Shown: positions 46,454 through 57,300 of the stretch, one piece after another
How positions within the stretch are numbered: the stretch's first letter is position 1
How the letters are laid out: every line of letters begins with the position of its first letter
Source of the DNA: an uncultured Maribacter sp.
GTDB lineage: Bacteria > Bacteroidota > Bacteroidia > Flavobacteriales > Flavobacteriaceae
Assembly (NCBI GenBank): GCA_947498505.1
Contig: CANMKG010000001.1
Span: forward strand, 950,407-1,014,406
Length of the DNA: 64,000 bases
Direction: 5' to 3'
Notes under the pieces: generated by a model
What the model was told of the DNA's origin: nothing
Seen by the model: only the letters and a program-made list of their open reading frames with translations
Databases searched by the model: none
Program-made: the position numbers and the translations under genes

Positions 46454-47158
46454 TTAGGGTTCGTACTTTGTAATCAACATAGTGTTTAATCTATTTTCCA
46501 CAGCAACGGCTGCGATATAGTCTGCTTTAGGAACACACGAATGTAACGTCCAATTATTTTTTTGATTTGTATTCCATTTGGTTTCTATGAGATTCGCTAC
46601 CTCATCATCATCAACAGAAACCGAAAACTGATCTAATGGAAATGACAGTCCACTCCCCTCCGCCTTTATAAATGCTTCTTTACGGGTCCAACAACGATAA
46701 AATGCTCTTTTTTGAATTGCTTCAGGTAAAGATTTAAGCATTGCGATTTCGGTTTCTGAAAAGAAATTTTCAACTAAATGCATAACCTCAACATCAGGTT
46801 TTATGTATTCAATATCCACTCCTATTTCATCATTAATCGTGAAACCAAAAACAGCCATATTTCCAGAATGCGAAATGTTAAACTTAATAGGTAAATTTAA
46901 ACTTGGTTTACCATATTTGCCATATATAAACGCTAACTGCTCAGGTTTTGTATGCGTATATTTCCCAAGCAAAATCCTTAATATACCTCTAGAAATGATA
47001 TAAGATTGTCTGTCCTTTAGAAATTTAAAGCGTAAACTTCGGGCTGCTTCATCATCCGATAATACAGTACCATAATGCTGTAAATTTTTAAGATTCTCAT
47101 CAAAATTACAATACCATAAATGGGTGGAGTTGGCTATAATATTAGTATCCATGAGCAT
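46454..47158 (-). CDS. Sfp-type 4'-phosphopantetheinyl transferase
   Basis: This 234-residue enzyme transfers phosphopantetheine from CoA to a Ser on carrier domains, which makes the two NRPS proteins and the stand-alone carrier active. Motifs: FNISHSGNMAVFGF, GVDIEYIKP (with the Mg-binding Asp and Glu), and FYRCWTRKEAFIKAEGSGLS. It is the last gene of the minus-strand NRPS operon, 3 bases after the glycosyltransferase. The ATG at 47156-47158 or the one two codons later could be the start. Its presence argues that the cluster is self-contained. Confidence 0.95.
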   Translation of the reverse strand: MLMDTNIIANSTHLWYCNFDENLKNLQHYGTVLSDDEAARSLRFKFLKDRQSYIISRGILRILLGKYTHTKPEQLAFIYGKYGKPSLNLPIKFNISHSGNMAVFGFTINDEIGVDIEYIKPDVEVMHLVENFFSETEIAMLKSLPEAIQKRAFYRCWTRKEAFIKAEGSGLSFPLDQFSVSVDDDEVANLIETKWNTNQKNNWTLHSCVPKADYIAAVAVENRLNTMLITKYEP

Positions 47159-47161
47159 AAA

Positions 47162-48475
47162 TTATAGCAACGGTGTTAAGGCTTTGTCTTTATACATATT
47201 ATAAGTGGATTGCAGTGCTATCATTTTATTTTTATAGCTAGTATCTTCTAAAATACTACTAATATTATTTTTAATAGTTTCTGTAGTATCTACATCCTTA
47301 TCACCACGAATACCAATAGCATGATAGGCTATTCTGGCTGCATTACCATTTTGGTCAAAGTTTTTTCCGGAGTACGCTAACATGGGTACCGCAAAATGAA
47401 TACACTCGTTTACACTATTTACACCCGCATGTGTAATGCAAAGGTCTGTTTTTTCCAAAATTTTTAGTTGCGGTGCCCAGTCATAAACATGTACATTATT
47501 GGGTAAATTACCCAATTGTTCTTTACTTATTTTTTTTCCTAATGTAATTATTAATACCCAACTTTTATTACTCGCTACAGCCTCAATAAGTTTTTTCATG
47601 AACGTAATATCACCACTTACTACACTACTCCCCGAACAGTAAATCAGCTTTTTCTCCGATGCCATTTTATCATTTAAAACATCTTGAAACTCATTATTTA
47701 CAGTTTTAATTTCCCTTTTGTCATAAACCATAGGGCCAACATACCGCAAATTTTTTGGAGGATTGTGTGGAAAATCCATTTCAGACATGGTAAACGATAG
47801 TAAAGGTAATTTAGTAAAACTGTACAACGGAGGTAGCGTATTTACCATTAAGTTAGAAGCGGAAAACCCAATCTCTTTTGCATATTTTTTAAGTACAACC
47901 CTTCGGTAGTGCTTTAATGTTAAATGATTTAATAATACTCTTCCGTAAATTTTTACCCGCATTTTCAACCAAGAAAAAGCAATGCCCAGTTGGCTACCTT
48001 CAAATCCTTTTCCGGGAATAATTGCAGTTCGTATTGACGGGATTTTTACGCTTATTTTATCTGAAAACCAGGTGTGATATAAAGTTACAGGAATATTCAA
48101 TGCTATTGCTGTAAAAATTAAATCGTGTAGTTCCACATCAGCCAGTACCCTATCTGGATTTACTTCTTTTAATATACTTTTGTATACTTTAAGATTCAAA
48201 ATTTCTTTTCCTTTGGAATAATGCTTTCCTATATTTTTAAAATGATGCACATATTTTTGCTTCAACGAAGGCTTATTGTACTCATCTGAAACAAATTGAA
48301 AGTTAATTTCGGGAATGGTAATGCACTGAAAACCATGTATTGTTATTTTTTCACCAATGGACTCCGAGCAAATAAAACGTATAGTGTGCCCTTCATTTAC
48401 AAACCTATTTGCAAGCTCTAAACTAGAATGAAGCCTGCCTGATAAACCAGATGCTACTATCGCTATTTTAGCCAT
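47162..48475 (-). CDS. UGT-type (macrolide-family) glycosyltransferase
   Basis: This 437-residue GT-B enzyme resembles UDP-glycosyltransferases of the GT1/MGT group. It begins MAKIAIVASGLSGRLHSSLELANRF, with the acceptor-binding N-terminal domain, and the C-terminal donor site VYDWAPQLKILEKTDLCITHAG followed by GVNSVNECIHFAVPMLAY. Such enzymes add a sugar from a nucleotide sugar to a small molecule. The gene sits 5 bases after the NRPS and 3 bases before sfp, so the acceptor is probably the NRPS product or an intermediate. The sugar is unknown. Confidence 0.9.
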   Translation of the reverse strand: MAKIAIVASGLSGRLHSSLELANRFVNEGHTIRFICSESIGEKITIHGFQCITIPEINFQFVSDEYNKPSLKQKYVHHFKNIGKHYSKGKEILNLKVYKSILKEVNPDRVLADVELHDLIFTAIALNIPVTLYHTWFSDKISVKIPSIRTAIIPGKGFEGSQLGIAFSWLKMRVKIYGRVLLNHLTLKHYRRVVLKKYAKEIGFSASNLMVNTLPPLYSFTKLPLLSFTMSEMDFPHNPPKNLRYVGPMVYDKREIKTVNNEFQDVLNDKMASEKKLIYCSGSSVVSGDITFMKKLIEAVASNKSWVLIITLGKKISKEQLGNLPNNVHVYDWAPQLKILEKTDLCITHAGVNSVNECIHFAVPMLAYSGKNFDQNGNAARIAYHAIGIRGDKDVDTTETIKNNISSILEDTSYKNKMIALQSTYNMYKDKALTPLL

Positions 48476-48480
48476 ATTAT

Positions 48481-51400
48481 TTACACGGAATATGCATTAA
48501 TTTTTTCTGCTATGTATTTAATATCAGGTTCTTCAAACAAGGTAATATGATTTCCTTTAACCTCCACGACATTAATATCATCTGAAAGTAATGCCTTCCA
48601 CGAATTTACAACTTCGGTATTTATACTTTTTTCCACCTTTTCCGTAAGTATTAAATTAACACTGCCTTGAATAGGTTTCCATTCATATACTGAACATACT
48701 TTAATCAGGTTTTTATTTAAGTCTACTAACGCCTTTTCTTGCGGTGTGGCAAATAATTTAATAAACAGCTGTCTTACTCTTAAAAGTCGAACAGAAATAA
48801 ATGATTTAATTGTTACAAACGGGTTTTGAAGAATTCGCTTTAAAAATCCTTTGACACGCATTCTAAAACGTTCGGGAGTATTTAAATTCCATGGGTCTGC
48901 CATGGTATCCATTACAATAAGGTTTGCCTTTTGGTTTAGTTTATTTAACTGAATCATCATTTCATGTCCCACAGCAACACTAAAACAATACACCAATATG
49001 TTATATGGGCCTTCTGGTTGAATGGATTGCATTGCTGTTAAATAATCCGTAGCCATTTCCTCTATACTGCTGTGCATTCGATGATTTCCATACACTCCAG
49101 AGGCTTGTAATGCATAAATTGGTCGATCCTCATCAATATGATTTTTTAACGTATTGTAAAAAAACACATGACCACCACCCGCATGAATACAAAAAAGCGG
49201 TTTTTTAGTCCCTTCTTTCTTTAAAGCAACAAGATAACTCCATTCTTCATGCTGTTTTTCTTTTTCAGAAACATAAGACGCTAATTCCTTTACCGTTTGA
49301 TAATCAAATATTTGATTTGGAGAAAGTACTATACCCTTCTTTTTAGCTCTGGCAATAAATTGTATGCTTAAAATTGAATCTCCTCCTAAATCAAAAAAAT
49401 TATCATTAACGCCAATCTCATCTATACGCAACACCTGTTTCCAAATATCCAAAAGATTTTGCTCCAATGCTGTTTTTGGTTGCTCCTCCTCAATGGCTTC
49501 CTTTACCGGTTTTATTTTTAAAAGTGATTTTTTATCTATTTTTCCGTTTGGCAATTTAGGGATTTCCGATAATTGAACGATTACCGCTGGCACCATATAA
49601 TCAGGTATTCGTGCTTTTAAAAATGTCTTTATCTCTTGATTTGTTATTTTTTCTTTTAAGGTGGTTATGTAAGCATTTAATCTTTTAGGGCTATTGGGTT
49701 GTTCATCTACTATAACAACAACTTCGTTAATAGCCGGATTTTCTTTTATACTATTTTCCACCTCATCCAATTCTATTCGGTAACCACGTATCTTAACTTG
49801 TTCGTCTGAACGCCCCAAAAACTCTATAGCTCCATCCAGCCTATATTTGGCTAAATCTCCTGTTTTATACAATTTATCTTCAATATCTGAGCTAAACGGA
49901 TTTTGAACATAACTTTCTAAAGTTAAATCTGCACTATTAATATATTTTCCAGAGAGTCCTTCTCCTCCAATATAAATTTCGCCAACTGCACCAAAAGGCA
50001 CCATTTTTAATTGCTTATCCAACAAATATATTTGAGAATTGGCAACCGGTTTACCAATTGGAATTGGCCCTGATAAATCCGTTTTTTCAATTTTATGAGC
50101 AATACACCAAACGGTTGCCTCCGTTGGCCCATACTCATTATACAGTTTTGTATTTTCTAATGCCTCAAAATGTTTTGCACATAAAAGAGAAGAACACACT
50201 TCTCCTGCCACAATAACAGATTTTATACTATGTAACTCAACCGCATCTGCATAATCCAAGAGAATATTATACAATGTTGGTAGCATTAGTGTATGTGAAA
50301 CTTTTTCTCGAGAAATTAAGGCTTCTATTTTGGAGATATCTTGTTCTATTCGTTTTTCGGCAATCACCAACTTCCCTCCTGTACATAATGTCCAAAAAAT
50401 TCCAGCTTTGGAACTATCAAATGAAATGGAAGACATTAGCAAAAATGAAGAAGGGTTTTCTTCGTAAAAGTTTAACCTTCCCGCAGTAGAATTAATTATA
50501 TTTTTATGAGAAACAGGTACTCCTTTAGGTTTACCAGTACTTCCAGAGGTATAAATAATATAAGCGATATCATTTTCTTTTACCTTTGGTAATACCACCT
50601 GAGATTCTGTTTTAACTTCTACATTTTCTATATCTATTACAGGATTTGAAAAAGAAGTAAAACGCGTTTTTAAATGACTTTGCGTTAAAACTAATTCGGT
50701 ATCAGCATCATTCAACACATAATCTATACGTTGTTCTGGGTATTCTGGGTCAATGGGTAAATAAGCACAACCTGCTTTTAAAATCGCCAACATACCTACA
50801 ATCATTTCCAACGACTGCTCTATACATAAGGCCACCGTTTTATTCTCCCCATTGGTATGTTTTATAATTTCCGTAGCTAAACCATTAGATCTATGTAATA
50901 ATTCTCCATACGTAAGCGACTCAGTATTAAATTTAAGTGCAACGGCGTCCAAAGATTTATTTCCGGCATCAGAAATAATATCATGAATTGCCTGAAAACC
51001 TGAAAAAGGGTTATTGATATTATCATTCTGACTTAAAAAAAGCTGACGCTCTTCAGTTGTCAACATGGTTATCTCTTGAAGGCGTTGCTCCGGATTTGCA
51101 ATTATCCCCTCTAAAAGAATTTTATAATATTCTTGAAATCTGTTTATTGTTTTTTCTTCAAAAAGGTCAGAAGTATACTCAAATGTAGATGTTAATATAT
51201 TGTTCTCCTCGGAAATGTATACCGTTAAATCAAATTTTGACACCCCGGCTCCATAAAATTCATGCTCCACATTAACCGTATCACCAAAGGACGGAGATTC
51301 TGGCACGGCATGATATAAAAACATGGCTTGAAAAAATGGGTTTAGCGATAACGATCTTTCTATTTTTAGCTCCTTTACCAATCTATCAAATGGAACATCT

Positions 51401-52455
51401 TTATTAGAAAAAGCTTCCAACGTTGTTGTTTTTACACTAGCTACAAGCTCTTTAAAAGACATATCACCATCCAATTGGGTGCGCAATACAATAGTATCAT
51501 TAAAAAAACCGATAAGGTCTTCCAATACTTTTTGATCACGACTTGCTATTGGTGTTCCTATTAAAATATCACACTGTCCGGTATACTTATATAAAAATAA
51601 ATAGTACACTGAAAGCATTAAAACGTAAGGTGTTGTTTCTAACTTTTTGGACAGATTTAATATTCTGGCGGATAACTCTTTCGAAAACTCTTGAGTATAA
51701 CTAGCTCCACCTTCAAAAGTTTGTTTCAAAGGTCTAGCTTTATCTGAAGGTAAATTAAGTTTAGGGATTTCTCCTTTTAGTTTATCCTTCCAATATGCTA
51801 TTTGAGATTCATCAACTTTTTGGTTTTTTTGCCAATACGCGTAATCCAAAAATTGAATTTCCTGCTTTTTAATGGAAATTTCATTTCCGGAAACCAAATC
51901 TTTATAGCATTGCGCAATTTGGTCTCTTAACACTCGCATTGACCACTTATCCGTAGAAATATGGTGTAGTGTAATTAATAAAAAATGCTCTTGCTCCTTA
52001 ATTTTTATAAGAACCACACGCACCATTGGCGCTTTTTCTAAGTCAAACGGTTTACGAGCATCTGTATACATTACTTCATTTGCTCTTACCCTAGCTTCGG
52101 ACTCCTCATTATCACTAAAGTTGTACTGAGTAACTCCAACTTTCATTTCGGGGTGATAGTTCAAAATAGCAGTATCATTAACCACCTCATATGTGGTTTT
52201 TAATAAATCCTGATTATTACAAACTTCTTGTATTGACTTTAACAGAAAATCAACATTAAGCTTCCCTTTAAAACAGTAACGTTCTGAATAATTATATACA
52301 GCACTATTAGGATAAACCTGTTGTACAAACCACAGTCTTTGTTGACTATGAGACAAAGGAATTTCAGCTCCTTCTGGTGCTTTTTCAATTTTAATTCCTG
52401 GATTATCAATTTTCTTTTTAGCCTTCCATTGGCTGAGCAATGATTCCTTTTTCAT
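48481..52455 (-). CDS. Nonribosomal peptide synthetase, C-A-T-TE module
   Basis: This 1324-residue single-module NRPS has a condensation domain (about 25-455) with HHISTD, an adenylation domain (about 490-985) with YTSGSTGKPKGV and NEYGPTEATVW, a carrier domain with Ser1027 in LGGDSI, and a thioesterase (about 1070-1324). Hand alignment to the GrsA pocket gives DSAMIAEVWK; I do not assign a substrate. The TE serine (Ser1159, VYCFSVAVG) has a Cys where the usual GxSxG starts with Gly, and a downstream His (GNHITLF) is present. It should accept the intermediate from the divergent NRPS and release the product. It follows the HupE/UreJ gene by 37 bases. Confidence 0.93.
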   Translation of the reverse strand: MKKESLLSQWKAKKKIDNPGIKIEKAPEGAEIPLSHSQQRLWFVQQVYPNSAVYNYSERYCFKGKLNVDFLLKSIQEVCNNQDLLKTTYEVVNDTAILNYHPEMKVGVTQYNFSDNEESEARVRANEVMYTDARKPFDLEKAPMVRVVLIKIKEQEHFLLITLHHISTDKWSMRVLRDQIAQCYKDLVSGNEISIKKQEIQFLDYAYWQKNQKVDESQIAYWKDKLKGEIPKLNLPSDKARPLKQTFEGGASYTQEFSKELSARILNLSKKLETTPYVLMLSVYYLFLYKYTGQCDILIGTPIASRDQKVLEDLIGFFNDTIVLRTQLDGDMSFKELVASVKTTTLEAFSNKDVPFDRLVKELKIERSLSLNPFFQAMFLYHAVPESPSFGDTVNVEHEFYGAGVSKFDLTVYISEENNILTSTFEYTSDLFEEKTINRFQEYYKILLEGIIANPEQRLQEITMLTTEERQLFLSQNDNINNPFSGFQAIHDIISDAGNKSLDAVALKFNTESLTYGELLHRSNGLATEIIKHTNGENKTVALCIEQSLEMIVGMLAILKAGCAYLPIDPEYPEQRIDYVLNDADTELVLTQSHLKTRFTSFSNPVIDIENVEVKTESQVVLPKVKENDIAYIIYTSGSTGKPKGVPVSHKNIINSTAGRLNFYEENPSSFLLMSSISFDSSKAGIFWTLCTGGKLVIAEKRIEQDISKIEALISREKVSHTLMLPTLYNILLDYADAVELHSIKSVIVAGEVCSSLLCAKHFEALENTKLYNEYGPTEATVWCIAHKIEKTDLSGPIPIGKPVANSQIYLLDKQLKMVPFGAVGEIYIGGEGLSGKYINSADLTLESYVQNPFSSDIEDKLYKTGDLAKYRLDGAIEFLGRSDEQVKIRGYRIELDEVENSIKENPAINEVVVIVDEQPNSPKRLNAYITTLKEKITNQEIKTFLKARIPDYMVPAVIVQLSEIPKLPNGKIDKKSLLKIKPVKEAIEEEQPKTALEQNLLDIWKQVLRIDEIGVNDNFFDLGGDSILSIQFIARAKKKGIVLSPNQIFDYQTVKELASYVSEKEKQHEEWSYLVALKKEGTKKPLFCIHAGGGHVFFYNTLKNHIDEDRPIYALQASGVYGNHRMHSSIEEMATDYLTAMQSIQPEGPYNILVYCFSVAVGHEMMIQLNKLNQKANLIVMDTMADPWNLNTPERFRMRVKGFLKRILQNPFVTIKSFISVRLLRVRQLFIKLFATPQEKALVDLNKNLIKVCSVYEWKPIQGSVNLILTEKVEKSINTEVVNSWKALLSDDINVVEVKGNHITLFEEPDIKYIAEKINAYSV

Positions 52456-52492
52456 AGCGTATGCAATTGGGGCGGTAATAATTAGTCGGGAT

Positions 52493-53731
52493 TTACCAAA
52501 TTCCTAACCAAATTAAAACCTTTGCAATCATTGTTTTTAATTGATCATCAAGCGTTAAATTAATATCAAATGCCCGCTCAACAACCCAATACAATGATAT
52601 TAAAATAAGCATTCCCGAAAGATAAACAAGAAACTTAGGATACATTTTTCTTTTTCTAATAAAATATAATATTGGAAATATTGCAGCTATAATTACTAAT
52701 TGACCTATTTCAACACCAATATTAAATCCTAATAAAGTAGTGGTTAAATGCTCTCCTTTAAAGCCGAGTTCTCCCATTACCGAAGCAAAACCAAAACCAT
52801 GAAAAAGTCCAAAAACAAAAGCAATAACCCAGTCTTTTCCTTTAAAAATTGGTTTAATATTATGGTATGCAGCCAAACCAATTGAAAAGGCAATAATAGA
52901 CTCCACCCATCTTGATGGAAGTACAATAATGTTTAATGAACTTAAACTTAGAGTAATCGTATGTGCAATGGTAAAAAAAGTAACAATTTTAATAATGTAC
53001 ATAAAAGCTGGTTTAAATGCCATTACTGGCTCCCATCCCCAAATGCTAAATTTTTCGTCTGCATTTCTTTTTCTTCTTCTAACAACTGATGGTAGTATTA
53101 AGGCCACTAAAAACAATATGTGATCTAAACCTATCCATATATGCCAAACACCTTGCTTAACCATGGCTATAAAACCTTTCCAAACAGAACCATCCGTAAG
53201 CGAAAGTGTTTTATTCCAATTGTCGTTAGTAAAATCTAGCGAAATCATTAATTCATTATTAATTAAACCCGCTTTCCAATTGTATTCAATACCTAATAAA
53301 TTTATATGGGAAGGTTTTTCTTCTATAAATGCCTTAAACATTACATCTAAATCATCGGGTAATTGTGATGTATTTTCAAGGTGAAACGGAAACTTTATAA
53401 AATCTCCTCCGGTTGTCCATATAGCATCGTACTCTTCTTCACTAAAAACAATGTCATGATTGCCATATTTAGAGCTAAACCTAGCGTTGTTATATAAATA
53501 CCTTTTAAATTTTTCGAAATGTGGTTTTACCTCTTCCCAGCTCGGACTCTGACTCAAATTAAGTCCAAAAACTCTATTAAAATCATTTACATTAACATCA
53601 AACCTTCCCTCAATTCCTTGATTTTCATATATTTTCAAATAAATCAAACTATTTCCTGGATGATGCGCATAACTTTGTATGGTAACAGAAAAAAATAGTA
53701 AGAATAGAAACTTTAGAATATTATTTTTCAT
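52493..53731 (-). CDS. HupE/UreJ family membrane protein
   Basis: This 412-residue protein has a signal peptide (ending SYAHH), an extracytoplasmic domain (about 22-215), and seven predicted membrane helices. The HupE/UreJ signatures are GVWHIWIGLDHILFL, FTIAHTITLSL and FGLFHGFGFASV, with His residues likely to bind metal. HupE/UreJ proteins are proposed permeases for nickel, cobalt or copper; which metal is not shown here. It is the first gene of the minus-strand NRPS operon, facing the plus-strand operon that ends in a TonB receptor. Confidence 0.92.
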   Translation of the reverse strand: MKNNILKFLFLLFFSVTIQSYAHHPGNSLIYLKIYENQGIEGRFDVNVNDFNRVFGLNLSQSPSWEEVKPHFEKFKRYLYNNARFSSKYGNHDIVFSEEEYDAIWTTGGDFIKFPFHLENTSQLPDDLDVMFKAFIEEKPSHINLLGIEYNWKAGLINNELMISLDFTNDNWNKTLSLTDGSVWKGFIAMVKQGVWHIWIGLDHILFLVALILPSVVRRRKRNADEKFSIWGWEPVMAFKPAFMYIIKIVTFFTIAHTITLSLSSLNIIVLPSRWVESIIAFSIGLAAYHNIKPIFKGKDWVIAFVFGLFHGFGFASVMGELGFKGEHLTTTLLGFNIGVEIGQLVIIAAIFPILYFIRKRKMYPKFLVYLSGMLILISLYWVVERAFDINLTLDDQLKTMIAKVLIWLGIW

Positions 53732-54053
53732 TTGTCGCAGTTATTTAGTACAATATTGTATGTTTTGCTAAACACAATTTTTTACACTTGTAATTATTAA
53801 AAAACGTAAATTCAACATATAATTCTCATAAATATTTGATATTTATTTGGTTTAAAAAGACTTAAAAGTCTTTTTTTCGATGATTACCTACGTAAACTAG
53901 TTGTAATACAGTTACATTCTTTTATGTTACTAAAATGATGAATTATCTTTACCAATTCAAAAAAAATATGAATTTTGTATATAGAATTGTAAAATTTTAA
54001 AGATAATTTAAATAATATCTTATAATCCTTAATGCCCTAAAAAAGGAAATACA
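53732..54053. promoter_or_regulatory. Divergent control region between the two NRPS operons, with a perfect palindrome
   Basis: This 322-base A/T-rich region must hold promoters for both HupE (minus) and the carrier protein (plus). I find no exact TAnnTTTG box; TATCTTTA near 53945 and TTTTG near 53975 are partial matches for the plus direction. At 53854-53875 a 22-base perfect palindrome, AAAAAGACTT-AA-AAGTCTTTTT, lies where neither operon ends. It looks like a hairpin but may be an operator for a metal-responsive repressor. Confidence 0.5.
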
Positions 54054-54293
54054 ATGACAGATTCTAGAAAAATCACCGATTACATTTTAAATAAAATTTC
54101 AAGTGAACCTATAGACCAGCTTTCAAATCATGAAAATTTGTTAGAAACGGGTATTGTAGATTCAATGGGAATGATGAAGCTTGTTAGATTTATAGAAAGT
54201 GAATTTGAAATTAATGTTCCTTTTGAAGATATGACAGTAGAAAACTTTATGTCTGTAGATAATATTACTACATACATATCTTCAAAATCGTAA
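54054..54293 (+). CDS. Stand-alone acyl/peptidyl carrier protein
   Basis: This 79-residue carrier protein has the phosphopantetheine-attachment Ser37 in ETGIVDSMGMMKLV and a typical four-helix pattern. It lies 19 bases before the NRPS gene and after the divergent control region, so it is the first gene of the plus operon. It may load the starter unit that the condensation domain of the next protein uses, or carry an intermediate for tailoring. No separate AMP ligase is nearby to load it. Confidence 0.92.
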   Translation: MTDSRKITDYILNKISSEPIDQLSNHENLLETGIVDSMGMMKLVRFIESEFEINVPFEDMTVENFMSVDNITTYISSKS

Positions 54294-54312
54294 CTTTTTA
54301 AAGTGCTAAAGC

Positions 54313-57300
54313 ATGAAAATCACTAACCAAACGTTTAACTTAACCAAAAATCAGGCTCTTTTATGGGCAGGACAACAACTAAACCCTGAGTCCCCGCTTT
54401 ATAACGTTCCGTATGCTTTTGAAATAGATGGTGAACTAGATACTTCTATTTTTAATGAAGCTTTTCAAAAACTTTTAAATACAGTCGAAGTTTTACGAAC
54501 CGTTTTTTTAGTTGAAAATGGTATTCCTAAGCAATATATAACAGACTCCTATAATTACAATATTGAACTGTTTGACAATCAACACAATGAGCAAGAAATT
54601 GCTAACTTTCTAGTTAAAAGAAGTCAAAAAAAGTTTGATTTATCAAAGAGTTTATTCGATACCGTTTTAATAAAACATCACCAAACTAAATATACTTGGT
54701 ATTTAAACATCCATCATCTAATTACTGATGCAACCTCATCTACGATTTTGTTTAGCTTAATGTCTGATATTTACTCAGGTATTAAAAACAGTGAAGCAAT
54801 CATAGTTGCAAATAATGAAAAACCGTTTAAGGATTATATAGCTTTTGAAAACAACATACCTCCATCAAAAGCCATAAATTACTGGAAAGAAAAGGTAAAG
54901 CCCTTTATTGAAACTCCAGCTTTATTTGGTAATAAGAAAAAAACTCTAAATACTAAATCCAAAAGAACCAGCATTACCCTAAACGCATCTGTTGTCTCTA
55001 AAATAAAAGTGCTAACAAAAAATCCAGAATATCGTTCATGGACGGAGCACCTCTCAATTTTTAATATATTTTCCACAGTACTATTTGCCTACTTGTACAG
55101 AGTAAGTGGACAAAAAAACATTGCCATTGGAGCTCCTGTTCACAACAGAAGTAATCCAGAGTTTAAAAATGCAGTGGGATTATTGATGGAAATTTTCCCT
55201 ATTACCGCAGAAATTTCCGAAAATGAAACTTTTTCCTCTCTATTGAAGCGAATTCGTATTGAAAGTAACGAGTTCTTAAAATATGCGGAAACAGGCACTT
55301 CAAGCCCAGAGGTAAGCAGAAGTTTTAATACTGTGTTTAATTATATACACTCCACATTTGGTAATTTTGATGGTATTCCAACAAAAACCAACTGGATTCA
55401 TCCGGAACATTGTGACCCTGCGCACCATTTAAGATTCCATGTTTACGATATGGATAATACTGGTGAAATGGAACTTGTTTTTGATGCCAACGAGGATGTT
55501 TTTGATACAAACACAATAACACAAATACCGAATCAGTTTAGAAGAATTTTGAATAGCATGCTCCTAGATGTTAATTCTCCCATTGAAAAAGCAAGTCTGG
55601 TTAACTCTGAAGATGAACTTGTGCTAAATGGAGAAAAGGTATTGTACAAAGCTAATTCGATTGTTGAGTTATTTCAACAAAATGTTATAACCAAGCCAAA
55701 TAATATCGCAATTGAATATGGAGAATTAAATCTTACATTTAAAGAACTTGATAATCAAGTAAATCAACTGGCTAATTACCTTTCAAAAAATAATGTAAAA
55801 CAGGGAGATAAAATAGCTCTCCACTTTTATAGGAGCTCAAATTACATCATAAGCCTTCTGGCGGTTTTAAAAGTTGGGGGCACTTATATACCAATTGCAT
55901 CGGACCAACCTAAAACAAGGATCTCTTTTATTATTTCTAATGCAAAATGTTCGTTAATACTAACGGAAAGTAGTCTTACAAAAAACTTAGACAATGTTAC
56001 CATACCTGTTTTAGATGTACAAAAAAACAATGAAGCTATTTGTCTAGAAAAGATAGCTAACCCTGATACAAAATTAACTGCTAATCATGTCGCATACATT
56101 TTATATACATCAGGTTCTACAGGAAACCCTAAAGGGGTTTCAATTTCTAGCAGGGCATTAGTAAATTACATTTCTTGGGCTAAATCGTACTACGAAGTAA
56201 CCGAAAAATCCATTTTTCCTTTGTTTACTTCAATAGGTTTTGACCTTACGGTTACATCAACATTGCTACCGTTAATTAGTGGTGGTAAGTTGGTGATTTA
56301 TAAAGAACCAGCATTTGGTCCAGACATTGCTCTTTTTCAAGTTTTAGGAGCTAACAAGGTTAATACCATTAAGCTTACACCCTCGCATTTACAGTTTTTA
56401 AAAGGAAGAGATTTAGGAGGTTCTCAACTAAAAACATTAATTGTTGGTGGAGAAGATTTCAAAACTGAACTTGCCCAATCTATTCAAAAACAATTTCAAA
56501 ACAAGGTTGAAATATTTAACGAATATGGACCTACAGAAGCTACAGTTGGATGCATAGTTAGTAAATACAATACCGAAAAACATACAGACTCTTCTATTCC
56601 TATTGGAAAACCCATTCACAATGTTGAAGCTTATATCCTGGATTCCTTTAAAAATAAAGTTCCAAATGGTGTTATTGGTGAATTATATATTGGAGGACAA
56701 GGCTTGGCCGAAGGTTATGTTGAACTGCCGGAACTAAGCAATCAAAAATTTGTGCAAAACCCATTTAATGAAAATTCAAAAATATATCATACGGGAGATT
56801 TAGTTCGTCTAAATACAAATGGAGAATTGGAATATTTAGGTCGTGTTGATGAACAAATAAAACTAAGAGGGTTCAGAATTGAACTTTCCGACATAGAATC
56901 AAACATATCAACCCTTTCAGAAATTGAAAATAGTGCTGTTGTATTAGTAGAAGGAAAAAAAGTCATTCCTGAAAACGAAGTTATTAACTGTACGGAATGC
57001 GGATTACCTTCAAATTACCCTTCTACCGATTTTGATAATAACGGTGTTTGTCATGTTTGTAATGCATTTAAAAGTTATAAAGAAAAAGCGCAACGATACT
57101 TTAAAACTGAAAACGAACTAAAAACTTTACTGACATCAGTAAAAGGTAAAAACCCAAATTATGATTGTATTTCTCTTTTAAGTGGAGGAAAAGACAGTAC
57201 CTATATTCTTGCTCAACTAATAGAAATGGGCATGAAAGTTTTAGCTTTTACGTTGGACAATGGTTATATCTCTGATCAAGCTAAACAAAATATAGACAAT

